Assembly (NCBI RefSeq): GCF_043099285.1
Contig: NZ_CP170723.1
Span: 3,038,001-3,102,000, forward strand
Source of the DNA: Oryzobacter telluris
GTDB lineage: Bacteria > Actinomycetota > Actinomycetes > Actinomycetales > Dermatophilaceae
Length of the DNA: 64,000 nucleotides
Direction: 5' to 3'
This document shows, one piece after another, positions 41,361-50,297 of this stretch (its first letter is position 1; every line of letters begins with the position of its first letter). The notes under the pieces are model-generated. The model made no database searches and had not been told where the DNA came from. It saw only the letters and a list, made by a program, of their open reading frames with translations. The position numbers and the translations under genes are program-made.

Positions 41361-44300
41361 TCAGCCGGTGGGTGACGGGCTCGGTGAGGGGCTCGCCGAG
41401 GACGACGGCGACGGGGACGGCGAGGGCGCCGGTGTCCCGAGCTGGCCCGCCAGGCCGTTGGCCTTCTTGATGGCCGCGTCGAGCCGGTCCTGGGCCTGGC
41501 CGTAGGCGGCGAAGTCGCCCTTCTTGAGGGCGTCCTGGCCGTCGGTGTACGCCGCCTGGATCTCCTCCAGCGCCGCGGCGAGCTGCTGCGCCACGGTGCC
41601 CGACGGGGTCCCGGGGTCGGTGGGTTCACCGGGGTCGGTCGGTGGCTCCTCGCCGCCCTCGCCGAACAGGCCGTTGATCGCCTGCTCGAGCGTGTCGCCC
41701 CACGCGACGTTGGTGCCGTACACGGCCACCGTCACCTTGTTCTGCGGGAAGGACCCCGAGCCGGCCGAGGCCTGCACGTACAGCGGCTGCACGTAGAACA
41801 TCCGGCCCTGGAGCGGGAAGGCGAGCAGGTTGCCGAAGGTCAGCTGCTTGCCCGACCCGGAGTTGTTGGTGATGTACTGCGCCAGGTTCAGCGGCTCGGT
41901 CGGGTTCTGCGACCTCGCCGTGGAGTTCTGGATCTGGTTGAGCACCTGGCCCGGTCCGGGTTGTCGGGTCTCGGGGTTGTACTCGAGCAGCCGCAGCGTG
42001 CCGTACCCCTCCCCCGGTTTCCCGGCCTCGTTGCCGGCGTCGGCGTCGACGGCGAGCAGGCCGCGCAGGATCTCGCGCCCGGCCTCGTTGTTGCTCGCCG
42101 GGACGAACGACGTCGTGATCGAGAAGGCGGCCGCGCCCTCACCGGGCATCGCGATCGACTGGAAGACGACCGCCTGGTCCTGGGCGGGGATCGACGGGTC
42201 GCGCGGGACGCGCCACTTGTCCGAACCGGAGTAGAAGTCGCCCGGATTGGTCACGTGGTACTCGGTGAGCAGCTCGCGCTGCACCTTGAGCAGGTCCTGC
42301 GGGTAGCGGATGTGCGACATCAGGTCGCCGGAGATCTCCGAGATGGGACGCACGGACCCGGGGAACGCGTTGCCCCAGGCCTTGAGCATCGGGTCGGTGG
42401 TGTCCCAGCCGTACAGCTTGACCGAGCCGTCGTAGGCGTCGACGGTCGCCTTGACGGCGTTGCGGATGTAGTTGACCTGGCCCGTGCCCACGGTCACGAC
42501 GTTCGAGCGCGTGGTGACGGCGTCGGAGGTCGCGTCGGCCATCTCGAGGAGCCGGCTGTTGGGGTAGCTCGCCGACGTCGTGAAGCCGTCGACGATCCAC
42601 TGCACCCGCCCCTCGACCACGGCCGGGTAGACGTTGCCGTCGAGCCGCAGCCACGGCGCCACCCGCTCGACGCGCTCGGTCGGGGTGCGGTGGTCCAGGA
42701 CCCGCGAGGAGCTGTTCACGGCGTCGGACAGGAGGAAGTTGGCCTCGCGGTACTTCACGGCGTAGGCGATCCGGCGCAGCATCGAGCCGATCGGGACGCC
42801 ACCCTTGCCGGAGTAGGTGTTGTTGACCGCGACGTCGCCCTCCCCGCTGGCGGGGAAGTCGAACTCGCGCGGCTGGGCGGCCGCGGGGGCACCGACCACG
42901 GAGTACGACGGTGACAGCTCGCCGAAGTAGATCCGCTTCTCGTACTCGCCGAGCGAGCTGTTGCTCCCGCCCTCGAAGAAGACCGGGTCGCCCTCGCTGG
43001 TGCGCTGGTTGCCGTAGGCGGCGTAGAAGCCGTAGCCGTGGGTGTAGATCGTGTGGTCGTTGAGCCAGTTGCGCTGGTTGTCGGGCAGGCCGTCGAGGTT
43101 GATCTCGCGCACCGCGACGACGGCGTCGCGCGTCTGGCCCCCGACCTGGTAGCGGTCGACGTCGAGGGTGTCGGGGAAGGCGTAGTAGTCGCGCTGGCCC
43201 TCGAGCTGGCGGAACGACGGCGCGACGACGTTGGGGTCGATGACGCGCACGCCGGGGATGCCCGCGGCGTCCTTGCGCTCGGAGGCCTTGTCGACCTCCA
43301 CCGGTGGCGGCGGGTTCTGGATCCGTTTGACCCGGTCGAGACCGAAGGCGGCCCCGGTGGCGGTGATGTTGCGCCCGATGTACTCGGCCTCCAGCGACTT
43401 CTCGGACGGGTTGACCTTCAGCGACTGGATGAGGGCCGGGTAGGCGCCGCCGACGAGGACGGCCGTGACGACGAGCAGCGCGACCCCGGTGATGGGCAGG
43501 CGCCAGCTGCGGCTCCAGATGGCCGCGAGGAAGAAGCCGGCGCACATGATGGCGGCCACCGCGAGGATCGCCTTGGTCGGCAGGACGGCGTTGTCGTCGG
43601 TGTACGTGATGCCGGTGAGCAGGTCACCGCGCTGGGTCGACAGCGAGTAGCGGTCGAGCCAGTAGGAGGCGGCGCGGGTCAGCGCGATGAGCGCGCCGAT
43701 GACGCCGAGGTGGACGTACGCGGCGCGGGTCGTGGGACCGCGACCGGGCAGCTGGAGGCCGCCGTAGACGTAGTGCGTGAAGGCCCCCGCGACGAACGCC
43801 AGGGCGAGCACGACCGTGACGAAGCTGACGAGGAAGTGCAGCCACGGCAGGGTGAAGACGAAGAAGCCCACGTCCAACCCGAACTGCGGGTCGGTGACGC
43901 CGAAGGGCTCGCGGTTGGCCCAGAGCAGGACGGTGCGCCACGCACCGAGCGACCCCGAGCCGGCGAGCAGGCCGAGGACGACGGGGACGGCGATGACGGC
44001 GAGGCGGCGCAGGGGCTCGATGGCCTGGCGGTACTGCTCGAGCACCTGCTGCGCCGGCGTGGTCGGCACGTAGAACGGACGGGTGCGGTACGCGGCGACG
44101 AGGCTCGCGGCGACGGCACCGCCGGTGACGACCGCGGCGATGACGAAGATGAGGACCTTGGTCGTCAGCTCCTTGACGAACACGCCTCGGAAACCGACGG
44201 ACTCGTACCACCACACGTCGGTGAGGACGTCGGCGGCGAGACCCCCCAGCAGCGCCAGGCCGGCGAGGACGACGAGCGTGGTCCCGAGCGGCCCCCTGCG

Positions 44301-44408
44301 TCGGCGGGCCGTGGGTCGCGCCGGCCCGCGCGGACCGTCACCCCCCTCGGCTCGAGGCGTACCGTCTCCCGGGCCGGTGGGCCCGTCGAACCACTCCGAG
44401 CGACTCAC
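41361..44408 (-). CDS. UPF0182 family membrane protein
   Basis: This 1015-residue protein has about seven membrane helices in the first 330 residues (starting LGTTLVVLAGLALLGGLAAD), a large extracytoplasmic domain, a linker rich in Pro/Asp/Thr, a short coiled region (LAAALEEIQAAYTDGQDALK) and a Ser/Pro-repeat tail. This is the UPF0182 layout found across actinobacteria and cyanobacteria (Rv3193c in M. tuberculosis). The function is unknown. The GTG start follows GAGGAGA. It precedes, divergently, the PPA1309 gene. Confidence 0.93.
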   Translation of the reverse strand: MSRSEWFDGPTGPGDGTPRAEGGDGPRGPARPTARRRRGPLGTTLVVLAGLALLGGLAADVLTDVWWYESVGFRGVFVKELTTKVLIFVIAAVVTGGAVAASLVAAYRTRPFYVPTTPAQQVLEQYRQAIEPLRRLAVIAVPVVLGLLAGSGSLGAWRTVLLWANREPFGVTDPQFGLDVGFFVFTLPWLHFLVSFVTVVLALAFVAGAFTHYVYGGLQLPGRGPTTRAAYVHLGVIGALIALTRAASYWLDRYSLSTQRGDLLTGITYTDDNAVLPTKAILAVAAIMCAGFFLAAIWSRSWRLPITGVALLVVTAVLVGGAYPALIQSLKVNPSEKSLEAEYIGRNITATGAAFGLDRVKRIQNPPPPVEVDKASERKDAAGIPGVRVIDPNVVAPSFRQLEGQRDYYAFPDTLDVDRYQVGGQTRDAVVAVREINLDGLPDNQRNWLNDHTIYTHGYGFYAAYGNQRTSEGDPVFFEGGSNSSLGEYEKRIYFGELSPSYSVVGAPAAAQPREFDFPASGEGDVAVNNTYSGKGGVPIGSMLRRIAYAVKYREANFLLSDAVNSSSRVLDHRTPTERVERVAPWLRLDGNVYPAVVEGRVQWIVDGFTTSASYPNSRLLEMADATSDAVTTRSNVVTVGTGQVNYIRNAVKATVDAYDGSVKLYGWDTTDPMLKAWGNAFPGSVRPISEISGDLMSHIRYPQDLLKVQRELLTEYHVTNPGDFYSGSDKWRVPRDPSIPAQDQAVVFQSIAMPGEGAAAFSITTSFVPASNNEAGREILRGLLAVDADAGNEAGKPGEGYGTLRLLEYNPETRQPGPGQVLNQIQNSTARSQNPTEPLNLAQYITNNSGSGKQLTFGNLLAFPLQGRMFYVQPLYVQASAGSGSFPQNKVTVAVYGTNVAWGDTLEQAINGLFGEGGEEPPTDPGEPTDPGTPSGTVAQQLAAALEEIQAAYTDGQDALKKGDFAAYGQAQDRLDAAIKKANGLAGQLGTPAPSPSPSPSSSASPSPSPSPTG

Positions 44409-44506
44409 TGCTCTCCTCGTCCCGTCGGGCGGGGAAGGCCCCCGTGTCGACCGTGGGCGACAAAGGTACCCCGGGCTCCTGCGCAGCCATCGGGCACCAT
44501 GGTCCG

Positions 44507-45046
44507 GTGACCCAGACCTCCCAGCCCGTGACCGACCCCCTGACCCTCGCCGCGCTCGACACCGAGCGCCACGTCGCGCGCTCCGGGTGGGACCAGCCGG
44601 TGCGGTTGTTCGCCCTCGTGCCGACGAGCGACCTGCTCACCCACCAGCCCCAGCTGGCCGACGGCCTGGCCGCGCACGACGCCGTCGCCGGTGCGCTGAG
44701 CGCGGTGGAGCAGGAGGAGCTCCCGGAGGCCGACGGGCTCGAGGACCTCCTCGCCCGGATCGCCTGGCCCGACCAGGTGTCGGGCTGCGCCATCGCCGTG
44801 GAGCGGATCGTCGTGCCGCCGGAGGCCGAGCGCGACCTCCCCCACGACGACGCCGACGCCCTGCGCGCCGTCGCCGAGCACCCGCAGCGGGCCGACGTCC
44901 GTCTCGTCGTGGCCGTGACCCGCGACGGCGAGGCCCGCTGCCTGCTGCGCCAGCGCGAGCACGACAGCGACGACCGCGTCGCGCTCGGCGACGACATCGC
45001 CCCCGGGCTGGTCCACGCGCTGCGCGCGACGTTCAGCCCGGACTGA
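44507..45046 (+). CDS. PPA1309 family protein
   Basis: This 179-residue soluble protein (VTQTSQPVTDPLTLAALDTE, HVARSGWDQPVRLFALVPT, QVSGCAIAVERIVVPP) belongs to a conserved actinobacterial family of unknown function that sits beside the UPF0182 and YlbL-type genes. CACCAT (NANNNT) ends 6 nt before the GTG, so the mRNA is probably leaderless. There is no catalytic motif that I recognise. Confidence 0.85.
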   Translation: MTQTSQPVTDPLTLAALDTERHVARSGWDQPVRLFALVPTSDLLTHQPQLADGLAAHDAVAGALSAVEQEELPEADGLEDLLARIAWPDQVSGCAIAVERIVVPPEAERDLPHDDADALRAVAEHPQRADVRLVVAVTRDGEARCLLRQREHDSDDRVALGDDIAPGLVHALRATFSPD

Positions 45047-45055
45047 CGCGGGGGC

Positions 45056-46210
45056 TCAGCCGCAGGACGGCAGCGCCGCGTCGTCGCCCTTCGCGATCGC
45101 CTCGACGGCCGCCCGGCCCTCGGCGAAGGTCGCCACCCGCACCACGTGCAGCCCGGCGGGGACGTGCCCGACGACCTCGTCGCAGTTGTCGGCCGGCGCG
45201 AGGAAGTAGTCGGCACCCTCGGTGCGGGCCCCGACGAGCTTCTGCCGGATGCCCCCGATGGGGCCGACGGTGCCGTCGTCCTGCATCGTCCCGGTTCCGG
45301 CGACGTCCTTGCCGCCGGTGAGCCCACCGGGGGTGAGCACGTCGTAGATGGCGAGGCTGAACATCAGTCCGGCAGAAGGGCCCCCGACGCTCCCGGTGTT
45401 GAGCGTGACGTCGACCGGCAGGTCGTAGTCGATGCTCAGGCCGACCCCCATGACCGTGCGGCCCTGGGCGGCCGCCGTGCGGGCGGTGAGGGTCTGCTCG
45501 CGGTCGTCGCGGCGGACGACCACGGGGAAGGTGTCGCCGGGCGAGTGCCGCTGGACGGCGGCGCGCACGGCGTCGGCCGTCGTGGCCTCGTCACCGTCGA
45601 CGGAGACGAGGACGTCGCCCGCCTTGAACACGTCCTTGCTCGGGCTGTCGGTGGGCACGCCGGCGATGGCGACGACCTGCGGGACCTCCTTGCCCAGCGC
45701 CCGCAGCGCGGTCGCCGCGGCCACGTTCTGCGACCCGGCCATCTCGGCCGCGCCCTCCTCCTGGACCTGCTCCTCGGTGGTGTCGGGCGGGAAGAGCTGC
45801 TCCTCGGGGAGGACCTCCTCCGACGACGACACCCACGCCCTCAGCACGTCGTAGACGGTGACCCGGACCCCGGGCCCGCCGCGCACGCTGACCGTCGTGA
45901 AGTCGAGCCGGCCCTGCGTCGGGTAGGTCTGGGCCCCCTTGACCTCGAGCAGCGGCTTGCCGTCGGAGGTACCGAGGATGTTCGTGGCCGGACCGGGCGA
46001 CATCACGGCGTAGGGCAGCCCGACGAAGGACAGCACCGCGGCCACCGCGATGGCGACGAAGGTGGTGGTGAGCAGCACGCCGGGCAGCAGCCCGGGGCGC
46101 ATCGGGTTGCGTGAGCGCCGGCGCCACCCGCTCCGGCCGCTCGCCGAGAGGAAGGGGCCGCCCTCGCCCTCCGGGCCGCCGGTGAGGACGTCGTGCGAGC
46201 GGGTCGTCAC
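45056..46210 (-). CDS. membrane-anchored PDZ/Lon-type serine protease (YlbL family)
   Basis: This 384-residue protein has one N-terminal membrane helix (VLLTTTFVAIAVAAVLSFVG), an extracytoplasmic PDZ domain (SKDVFKAGDVLVSVDGDEAT) and a C-terminal Lon-type domain with the catalytic Ser in GSVGGPSAGLMFSLAIYDVL and Lys in GPIGGIRQKLVGAR. It would process or degrade proteins at the outer face of the membrane. The GTG overlaps the moaE stop (GTGA). It matches Rv3194c in position. Confidence 0.92.
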   Translation of the reverse strand: MTTRSHDVLTGGPEGEGGPFLSASGRSGWRRRSRNPMRPGLLPGVLLTTTFVAIAVAAVLSFVGLPYAVMSPGPATNILGTSDGKPLLEVKGAQTYPTQGRLDFTTVSVRGGPGVRVTVYDVLRAWVSSSEEVLPEEQLFPPDTTEEQVQEEGAAEMAGSQNVAAATALRALGKEVPQVVAIAGVPTDSPSKDVFKAGDVLVSVDGDEATTADAVRAAVQRHSPGDTFPVVVRRDDREQTLTARTAAAQGRTVMGVGLSIDYDLPVDVTLNTGSVGGPSAGLMFSLAIYDVLTPGGLTGGKDVAGTGTMQDDGTVGPIGGIRQKLVGARTEGADYFLAPADNCDEVVGHVPAGLHVVRVATFAEGRAAVEAIAKGDDAALPSCG

Positions 46211-46641
46211 GGCAGGCCCACCCACTCGGTGGACCCGTCGCCCAGCTTCTGGTGCTTCCAGATCGGGGTGCGCGCCTTGAGGGTGTCGATGACCGCGCGG
46301 CACGCGTCGAACGCCTGGCCGCGGTGCGGTGCCGCGGCCCCGACCACGACGGCGAGGTCACCCACGTGAAGGGCGCCGGTGCGGTGCACGGCCGCCACCC
46401 GCAGCGCCTCGTGGGAGGCCGCGACCTCCTCGCAGACCGCCCGCATCGTCTCGACCGCGCTCGGGTGCGCCTCGTAGTCGAGAGCGCTCACCGCCGACCC
46501 GTGGTCGTGGTCGCGCACGACGCCGACGAACAGGGCGATCCCGCCGCACGCGGGGTGGCGGACGGCGTCGAGCACCTCGTCGACGGACAGCGGCTCGTCA
46601 CGCAGGTCGACGAGCGCGACCGCATCCGGGTCGGTCGGCAC
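46207..46641 (-). CDS. moaE: molybdopterin synthase catalytic subunit
   Basis: This 144-residue protein has GGIALFVGVVRDHDHGSAVS, LDYEAHPSAVETMRAVCEE, AAVHRTGALHVGDLAVVVG and the catalytic KARTPIWKHQ, all typical of MoaE. With MoaD it adds sulfur to precursor Z in molybdenum cofactor synthesis; no moaD is in view. The GTG, with GAGGAG 5 nt upstream, gives the usual length. It is divergent from the DUF2342 gene. Confidence 0.93.
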   Translation of the reverse strand: MPTDPDAVALVDLRDEPLSVDEVLDAVRHPACGGIALFVGVVRDHDHGSAVSALDYEAHPSAVETMRAVCEEVAASHEALRVAAVHRTGALHVGDLAVVVGAAAPHRGQAFDACRAVIDTLKARTPIWKHQKLGDGSTEWVGLP

Positions 46642-46737
46642 ATGGGCTCCTCGGGGACGCGCGGTGGAACCAATCGGGCGTCGTCGTGGTTGGGTTGGAC
46701 GAGACGACATCCTCTCACCCCCCGCGAGGAGCCCGGC

Positions 46738-48117
46738 GTGAACGACCCCGGTTCGACGAACCCCCGAGACGACGAGGGAGCGGACCTGCCCCCCGACATC
46801 GAGAAGCTGCTGCGCGACCTAACCGGAGGCGGCCCGGTCGACCCCCAGGTCGCCTCGATGATGCAGGGCATGGGCCTGGACAAGGTCGACCCGCAGGTGC
46901 TCGCGATGGTGATGCAGCAGGTCCAGGCGATGTTCGCGGCCCCCGACACCGGCGAGGCCGTCAACGTCACGCTGGCCACCGACATCGCGCGCAAGACCGT
47001 GGCCGCCGAGGGCGACGCCCTCGCCTCCGACGCCGACCGCCGCGGCGCCGCCGAGTCGGTGCAGGTCGCGGGGATGTGGCTCGACGCCGTCACCGACGTC
47101 TCCACCTCCGGGCTGCGCGGGACCGCGTGGAGCCGGGCCGAGTGGGTCGAGGCGACGATGCCGGTGTGGACCGACCTCGTCGAGCCGGTCGCCGAGGGCG
47201 TCAGCGACGCGGTCGGGACCGCGCTCACGGCCCAGCTCGGCCAGCTCGGCGAGGCCGACCTGCCCGAGGGCATGGCCGGGATGCTCGACCAGGCCGGCCC
47301 GATGCTGCGGCGGATGCACGGCTCGATGTTCTCGATGCAGCTCGGCCAGGGCTCCGGGACGCTCGCCGGCGAGGTGCTGACCGGGTGCGAGGTCTCGCTC
47401 CCGCTCGTGCCCTCCCCCGACGTCGTGCTCATGCCGCAGTCGCTGCGCGCGTTCGCCGAGGGCCTCGAGGTCGACGAGCCGCAGGCCCGCCTCTACCTCG
47501 CGGTGCGTGAGGTCGCCCGGGTCCGGCTCTTCGGCGCCGTGCCGTGGCTCGCGCCCGGCCTGCTGGCCGCGGTCCGCGACTACGCGGCCGACATCAGCAT
47601 CGACACCGAGGCCATCGACGAGGCCGTGCGCTCCATCGACCCCTCCGACGCCGAGGCGGTGCAGCAGGCGCTGCAGGGCCGGATGTTCGCGCCCCACCAG
47701 TCCCCCGCGCAGCAGGCCGCCCTGGCCCGGCTCGAGACGCTCCTCGCGCTCGTCGAGGGCTGGGTCGACGTCGTCACCGACGCCGCGACCCGCGACCACC
47801 TCCCCCAGGCCGCCGCGCTCGGCGAGGCCGTGCGCCGCCGCCGGGCCACCGGAGGGCCCGCCGAGAAGGCGTTCGGCGCCCTCGTCGGGCTCGAGCTGCG
47901 CCCGCGCCGTCTGCGCGACGCAGCGAACCTGTTCCGCGCCCTCGAGGACCGGGGCGGCACCGAGCTGCGCGACGGCGCGTGGCGCCACCCCGACCTCGCC
48001 CCGGGCACCGCCGACCTCGACGACCCGCTGGGCTACGTCGAGCGCGCGGCCACCCCCCAGGGCGACGCGATGGACGCCGAGCTCGACCGCCTGCTCTCCG
48101 GCGAGGACCCCGCGTGA
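46738..48117 (+). CDS. zinc-dependent metalloprotease-like protein (DUF2342 family)
   Basis: This 459-residue protein follows the DUF2342 hydrolase family: an acidic N-terminus, a helical core, then EVARVRLFGAVPWLAPGLLA, the LEGWVD-like VEGWVDVVTDAATRDHLPQA, and LVGLELRPRRLRDAANLFRA with a terminal DLDDPLGYV. In relatives I recall a His in the segment REAAHxRLF; here it reads REVARVRLF, so activity is uncertain. The GTG is preceded by GAGGAG. It matches Rv3195 in position and overlaps the Nudix gene by 4 bp. Confidence 0.87.
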   Translation: MNDPGSTNPRDDEGADLPPDIEKLLRDLTGGGPVDPQVASMMQGMGLDKVDPQVLAMVMQQVQAMFAAPDTGEAVNVTLATDIARKTVAAEGDALASDADRRGAAESVQVAGMWLDAVTDVSTSGLRGTAWSRAEWVEATMPVWTDLVEPVAEGVSDAVGTALTAQLGQLGEADLPEGMAGMLDQAGPMLRRMHGSMFSMQLGQGSGTLAGEVLTGCEVSLPLVPSPDVVLMPQSLRAFAEGLEVDEPQARLYLAVREVARVRLFGAVPWLAPGLLAAVRDYAADISIDTEAIDEAVRSIDPSDAEAVQQALQGRMFAPHQSPAQQAALARLETLLALVEGWVDVVTDAATRDHLPQAAALGEAVRRRRATGGPAEKAFGALVGLELRPRRLRDAANLFRALEDRGGTELRDGAWRHPDLAPGTADLDDPLGYVERAATPQGDAMDAELDRLLSGEDPA

Positions 48118-48686
48118 GCGCAGGCGTCGCCGCCGCGTTCGCCCACCTCCACGCCGACGCCGTCGCGGTGCTGCGCGCCTGGGACGCGCCTGACCCGGGA
48201 CAGGCGCGGCTGCGCGAGGACTACCTCGCCCACCTCGACGCGCACGCCGACGGGGTGGCCAAGGCAGGACCGCCGGCGCACCTCACCGGCTCGTGCGCCG
48301 TCCTCGACCCCACCGGGACGCAGGTGCTGCTGACCCACCACCGCAAGGCCGACCAGTGGTTCCAGTTCGGCGGTCACCTCGAGCAGGGCGACCCCACGCT
48401 GTGGGCCGCCGCCCGGCGCGAGGCCCGTGAGGAGTCGGGCCTGCCCGACCTCGATCCGCTCCCCCGGCCGGTGCAGCTCGACCGGCACGTCCTCGTCGGG
48501 TCGTTCGGGCGCTGCCACGAGCACCTCGACGTGCGCTACGCGGCCGTGGCGCCCGCGGGTGCGGCGGCCGTCGTCAGCGACGAGTCGCACGACGTGCGGT
48601 GGTGGCCGGTCGACGCCCTCCCGGTGGGGACCGCCGCCGAGCTCGGGCCGCTCGTGTCAGCCGCTCGGGGTGCCCTCGGGCTCTGA
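48114..48686 (+). CDS. Nudix hydrolase
   Basis: This 190-residue protein has a complete Nudix box in GGHLEQGDPTLWAAARREAR followed by EESGL (G-x5-E-x7-REx-x-E-E-x-G). About 40 residues of helical sequence precede the domain. Substrates of this subgroup are unknown, probably a nucleotide derivative. The GTG overlaps the upstream stop. Its last 30 bp overlap the convergent metallopeptidase gene. Confidence 0.9.
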   Translation: MSAGVAAAFAHLHADAVAVLRAWDAPDPGQARLREDYLAHLDAHADGVAKAGPPAHLTGSCAVLDPTGTQVLLTHHRKADQWFQFGGHLEQGDPTLWAAARREAREESGLPDLDPLPRPVQLDRHVLVGSFGRCHEHLDVRYAAVAPAGAAAVVSDESHDVRWWPVDALPVGTAAELGPLVSAARGALGL

Positions 48687-49238
48687 GGCCGCGTCGACCG
48701 ACTCCTCACCACCGTCGACCGGGTCGTCGTCGAGCGCCGGCAGCCCCTCGGCGTGGGCGAGGCCGTCGAGGAAGCCGCGCGCCCGCTCGAGCTTGGGGTA
48801 GGACGCCAGCAGCCGCCAGAACCCCGGGCTGTGCCCGTGGACGAGCAGGTGGCCCAGCTCGTGGAGGACGACGTAGTCCAGGACGTAGTCGGGGACGTCG
48901 CGAAGCCGGTCCGAGACGCGGATCGTGCCGTCGGCGGGGGTGCAGGACGCCCAGCGCCGGCCCATGGTCGACACCCAGCGCACGCTGGTCGGCTTCGCGT
49001 GCCCGCCGAGGTAGCGCCGCGAGAGGGTCTCGGCGCGGGTCAGCAGGGCGGCGTCGGAGGGCTTGCGGCGCCCCTCGCCGCGGGTCAGCCGGTCGAGCAT
49101 CCGGGCGACCCAGCGCTCCTCCTCGTCCGGGGAGAAGGAGGCGGGGATGAGCACGACGGTGCGGCCGCCCTCGCGGTACGCACTCACGGTGCGTCGCCGG
49201 CGGCGGCTGCGCCGGACCTCGACGTCCTCGCTGGTCAC
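48657..49238 (-). CDS. YgjP/M48-like metallopeptidase with HELGH zinc motif
   Basis: This 193-residue protein has the zinc motif in YVVLHELGHLLVHGHSPGFW (HELGH plus a downstream His), preceded by RWASCTPADGTIRVSDRLRD, the pattern of the YgjP/DUF45 (SprT-like) group. It has no membrane helix. TACGCT ends 6 nt before the GTG on the minus strand, so the mRNA is probably leaderless. The acidic C-terminal tail is encoded in the overlap with the Nudix gene. Confidence 0.9.
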   Translation of the reverse strand: MTSEDVEVRRSRRRRRTVSAYREGGRTVVLIPASFSPDEEERWVARMLDRLTRGEGRRKPSDAALLTRAETLSRRYLGGHAKPTSVRWVSTMGRRWASCTPADGTIRVSDRLRDVPDYVLDYVVLHELGHLLVHGHSPGFWRLLASYPKLERARGFLDGLAHAEGLPALDDDPVDGGEESVDAASEPEGTPSG

Positions 49239-49443
49239 GGACCGAGCGTAGGGGTTCGGCGGCGCTGGTGGGGCGGGTGGTGACCGTGTGGCGAGAGGGG
49301 CGTGGGAGGCGGCGTGGCGTGGGCGCGTCACGGGGTTGCGGGCGTGCTGCGTGGCTACATTGGGGACCGTCCAGGCCGCGACAGCGGCGAGAGATCCGCA
49401 TCGACGCGGCAGGTCGCCGTCGTCGACGACAAGGAGAGCGTCC

Positions 49444-49605
49444 ATGGCTGACGAGACCTACAAGGGCGAGTTCTACTGCGTGAAGTGCAAGGAGAAGCGC
49501 GAGGCAGAGGGGAAGGTCGTCGTCTCGGAGAACGGCCGCCGGATGGCGAAGGGTGTGTGCCCGGTCTGCGGCACGAACCTCAACCGCATCCTCGGCAAGG
49601 CCTGA
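49444..49605 (+). CDS. DUF5679 zinc-ribbon protein
   Basis: This 53-residue protein has two CxxC pairs (CVKCKEKREAEG and CPVCGTNLNRILGKA), a small zinc ribbon of unknown function; nucleic-acid binding is the usual guess. A TACATT -10 candidate lies at 49356-49361, giving a leader of about 75 nt with an AAGGAG ribosome site. A terminator begins 25 nt after the stop, so it is a single-gene unit. The 205 bp upstream hold no other gene. Confidence 0.9.
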   Translation: MADETYKGEFYCVKCKEKREAEGKVVVSENGRRMAKGVCPVCGTNLNRILGKA

Positions 49606-49630
49606 GCGGCCCACCCGCAGAGCATCGACG

Positions 49631-49660
49631 CGGCCCCGGTCCTGAAACGGACCGGGGCCG
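49631..49660 (+). terminator. terminator after the DUF5679 gene
   Basis: A perfect 12-bp stem CGGCCCCGGTCC (49631-49642) with its complement (49649-49660) around TGAAAC, followed by TGTCATGT. Confidence 0.8.
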
Positions 49661-49760
49661 TGTCATGTCCCGGGGGCCTGTGGACGACCGGCCGACACGG
49701 TCCCCCGCCGGCGGCAGGATGGCCGGGCGAGGCGGGACGCGGCTGACGACGGGGGTGCGG

Positions 49761-50297
49761 ATGGACGGGGAGCCGGGGCTCGTCGTCGTGGACGGCTGGG
49801 GGCCGGTCGCCGACGAGCTCACCGCCCAGCTGCGCCGGGTCGGGCTCGAGGTCGGCGGCGGGGTCCACGCCGCCGACGGGGCCGAGCTCGGCGTCGCGGT
49901 GGGGACGCCGGCGGCGGTGGTCGTGGTCGCGCAGGGTCGGGCGCCGGGGTGGGCCGGGGCCCCGTGGCAGGCGCGGGGCGTGCCGCACCTCCCCCTCGTC
50001 CTGGGCCGGCGCCGCCTCGTCGTCGGTCCACTCGTCCTGCCGGGCCGGACCCCGTGCCTGCGGTGCACGGCGCCGGCGTGGGACACCTCGCGGGTCCTGG
50101 AGGTGGCCGAGGTCGGTGCGGAGGCCCTCGTCCTCGCGACCGCCGTCGCGGTCGTCACCGTCCTCGCCGCGGTGCGCGGCGACGAGTCCTTGGGCGGGAT
50201 CTCCACCGAGGTGGCGCTGCACGAGGTTCGCGTCACGCACCGCGTGTGGAGCCCGCGGCCCGGTTGCCGGTGCACGGGGGAGACAATGGCCGGGTGA
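49761..50297 (+). CDS. short ThiF/cyclodehydratase-like protein, probably degenerate
   Basis: The 178-residue product contains VPHLPLVLGRRRLVVGPLVL followed by PGRTPCLRC, a segment of the TOMM cyclodehydratase/ThiF-like family that is encoded at this place in related genomes (Rv3196 position) as proteins of about 300 residues. Here the N-terminal half and any nucleotide-binding Rossmann motif are missing, while Cys pairs CLRC and GCRC remain. The start is uncertain: an ATG at 49665 would add 32 low-complexity residues. It is followed by the ABC1 kinase gene with a 4-bp overlap. Confidence 0.6.
   Translation: MDGEPGLVVVDGWGPVADELTAQLRRVGLEVGGGVHAADGAELGVAVGTPAAVVVVAQGRAPGWAGAPWQARGVPHLPLVLGRRRLVVGPLVLPGRTPCLRCTAPAWDTSRVLEVAEVGAEALVLATAVAVVTVLAAVRGDESLGGISTEVALHEVRVTHRVWSPRPGCRCTGETMAG

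Noticed and set aside
41395..41430. Short tandem repeat in the tail of the UPF0182 gene as a mobile or CRISPR-like repeat
   Set aside because: It encodes the family's usual Ser/Pro tail and the repeats are codon-level, with no spacers.
49665..49760. An upstream ATG start for the ThiF-like protein
   Set aside because: The extra 32 residues are low-complexity and begin right after a terminator; the ATG at 49761 starts recognisable sequence. It remains possible.
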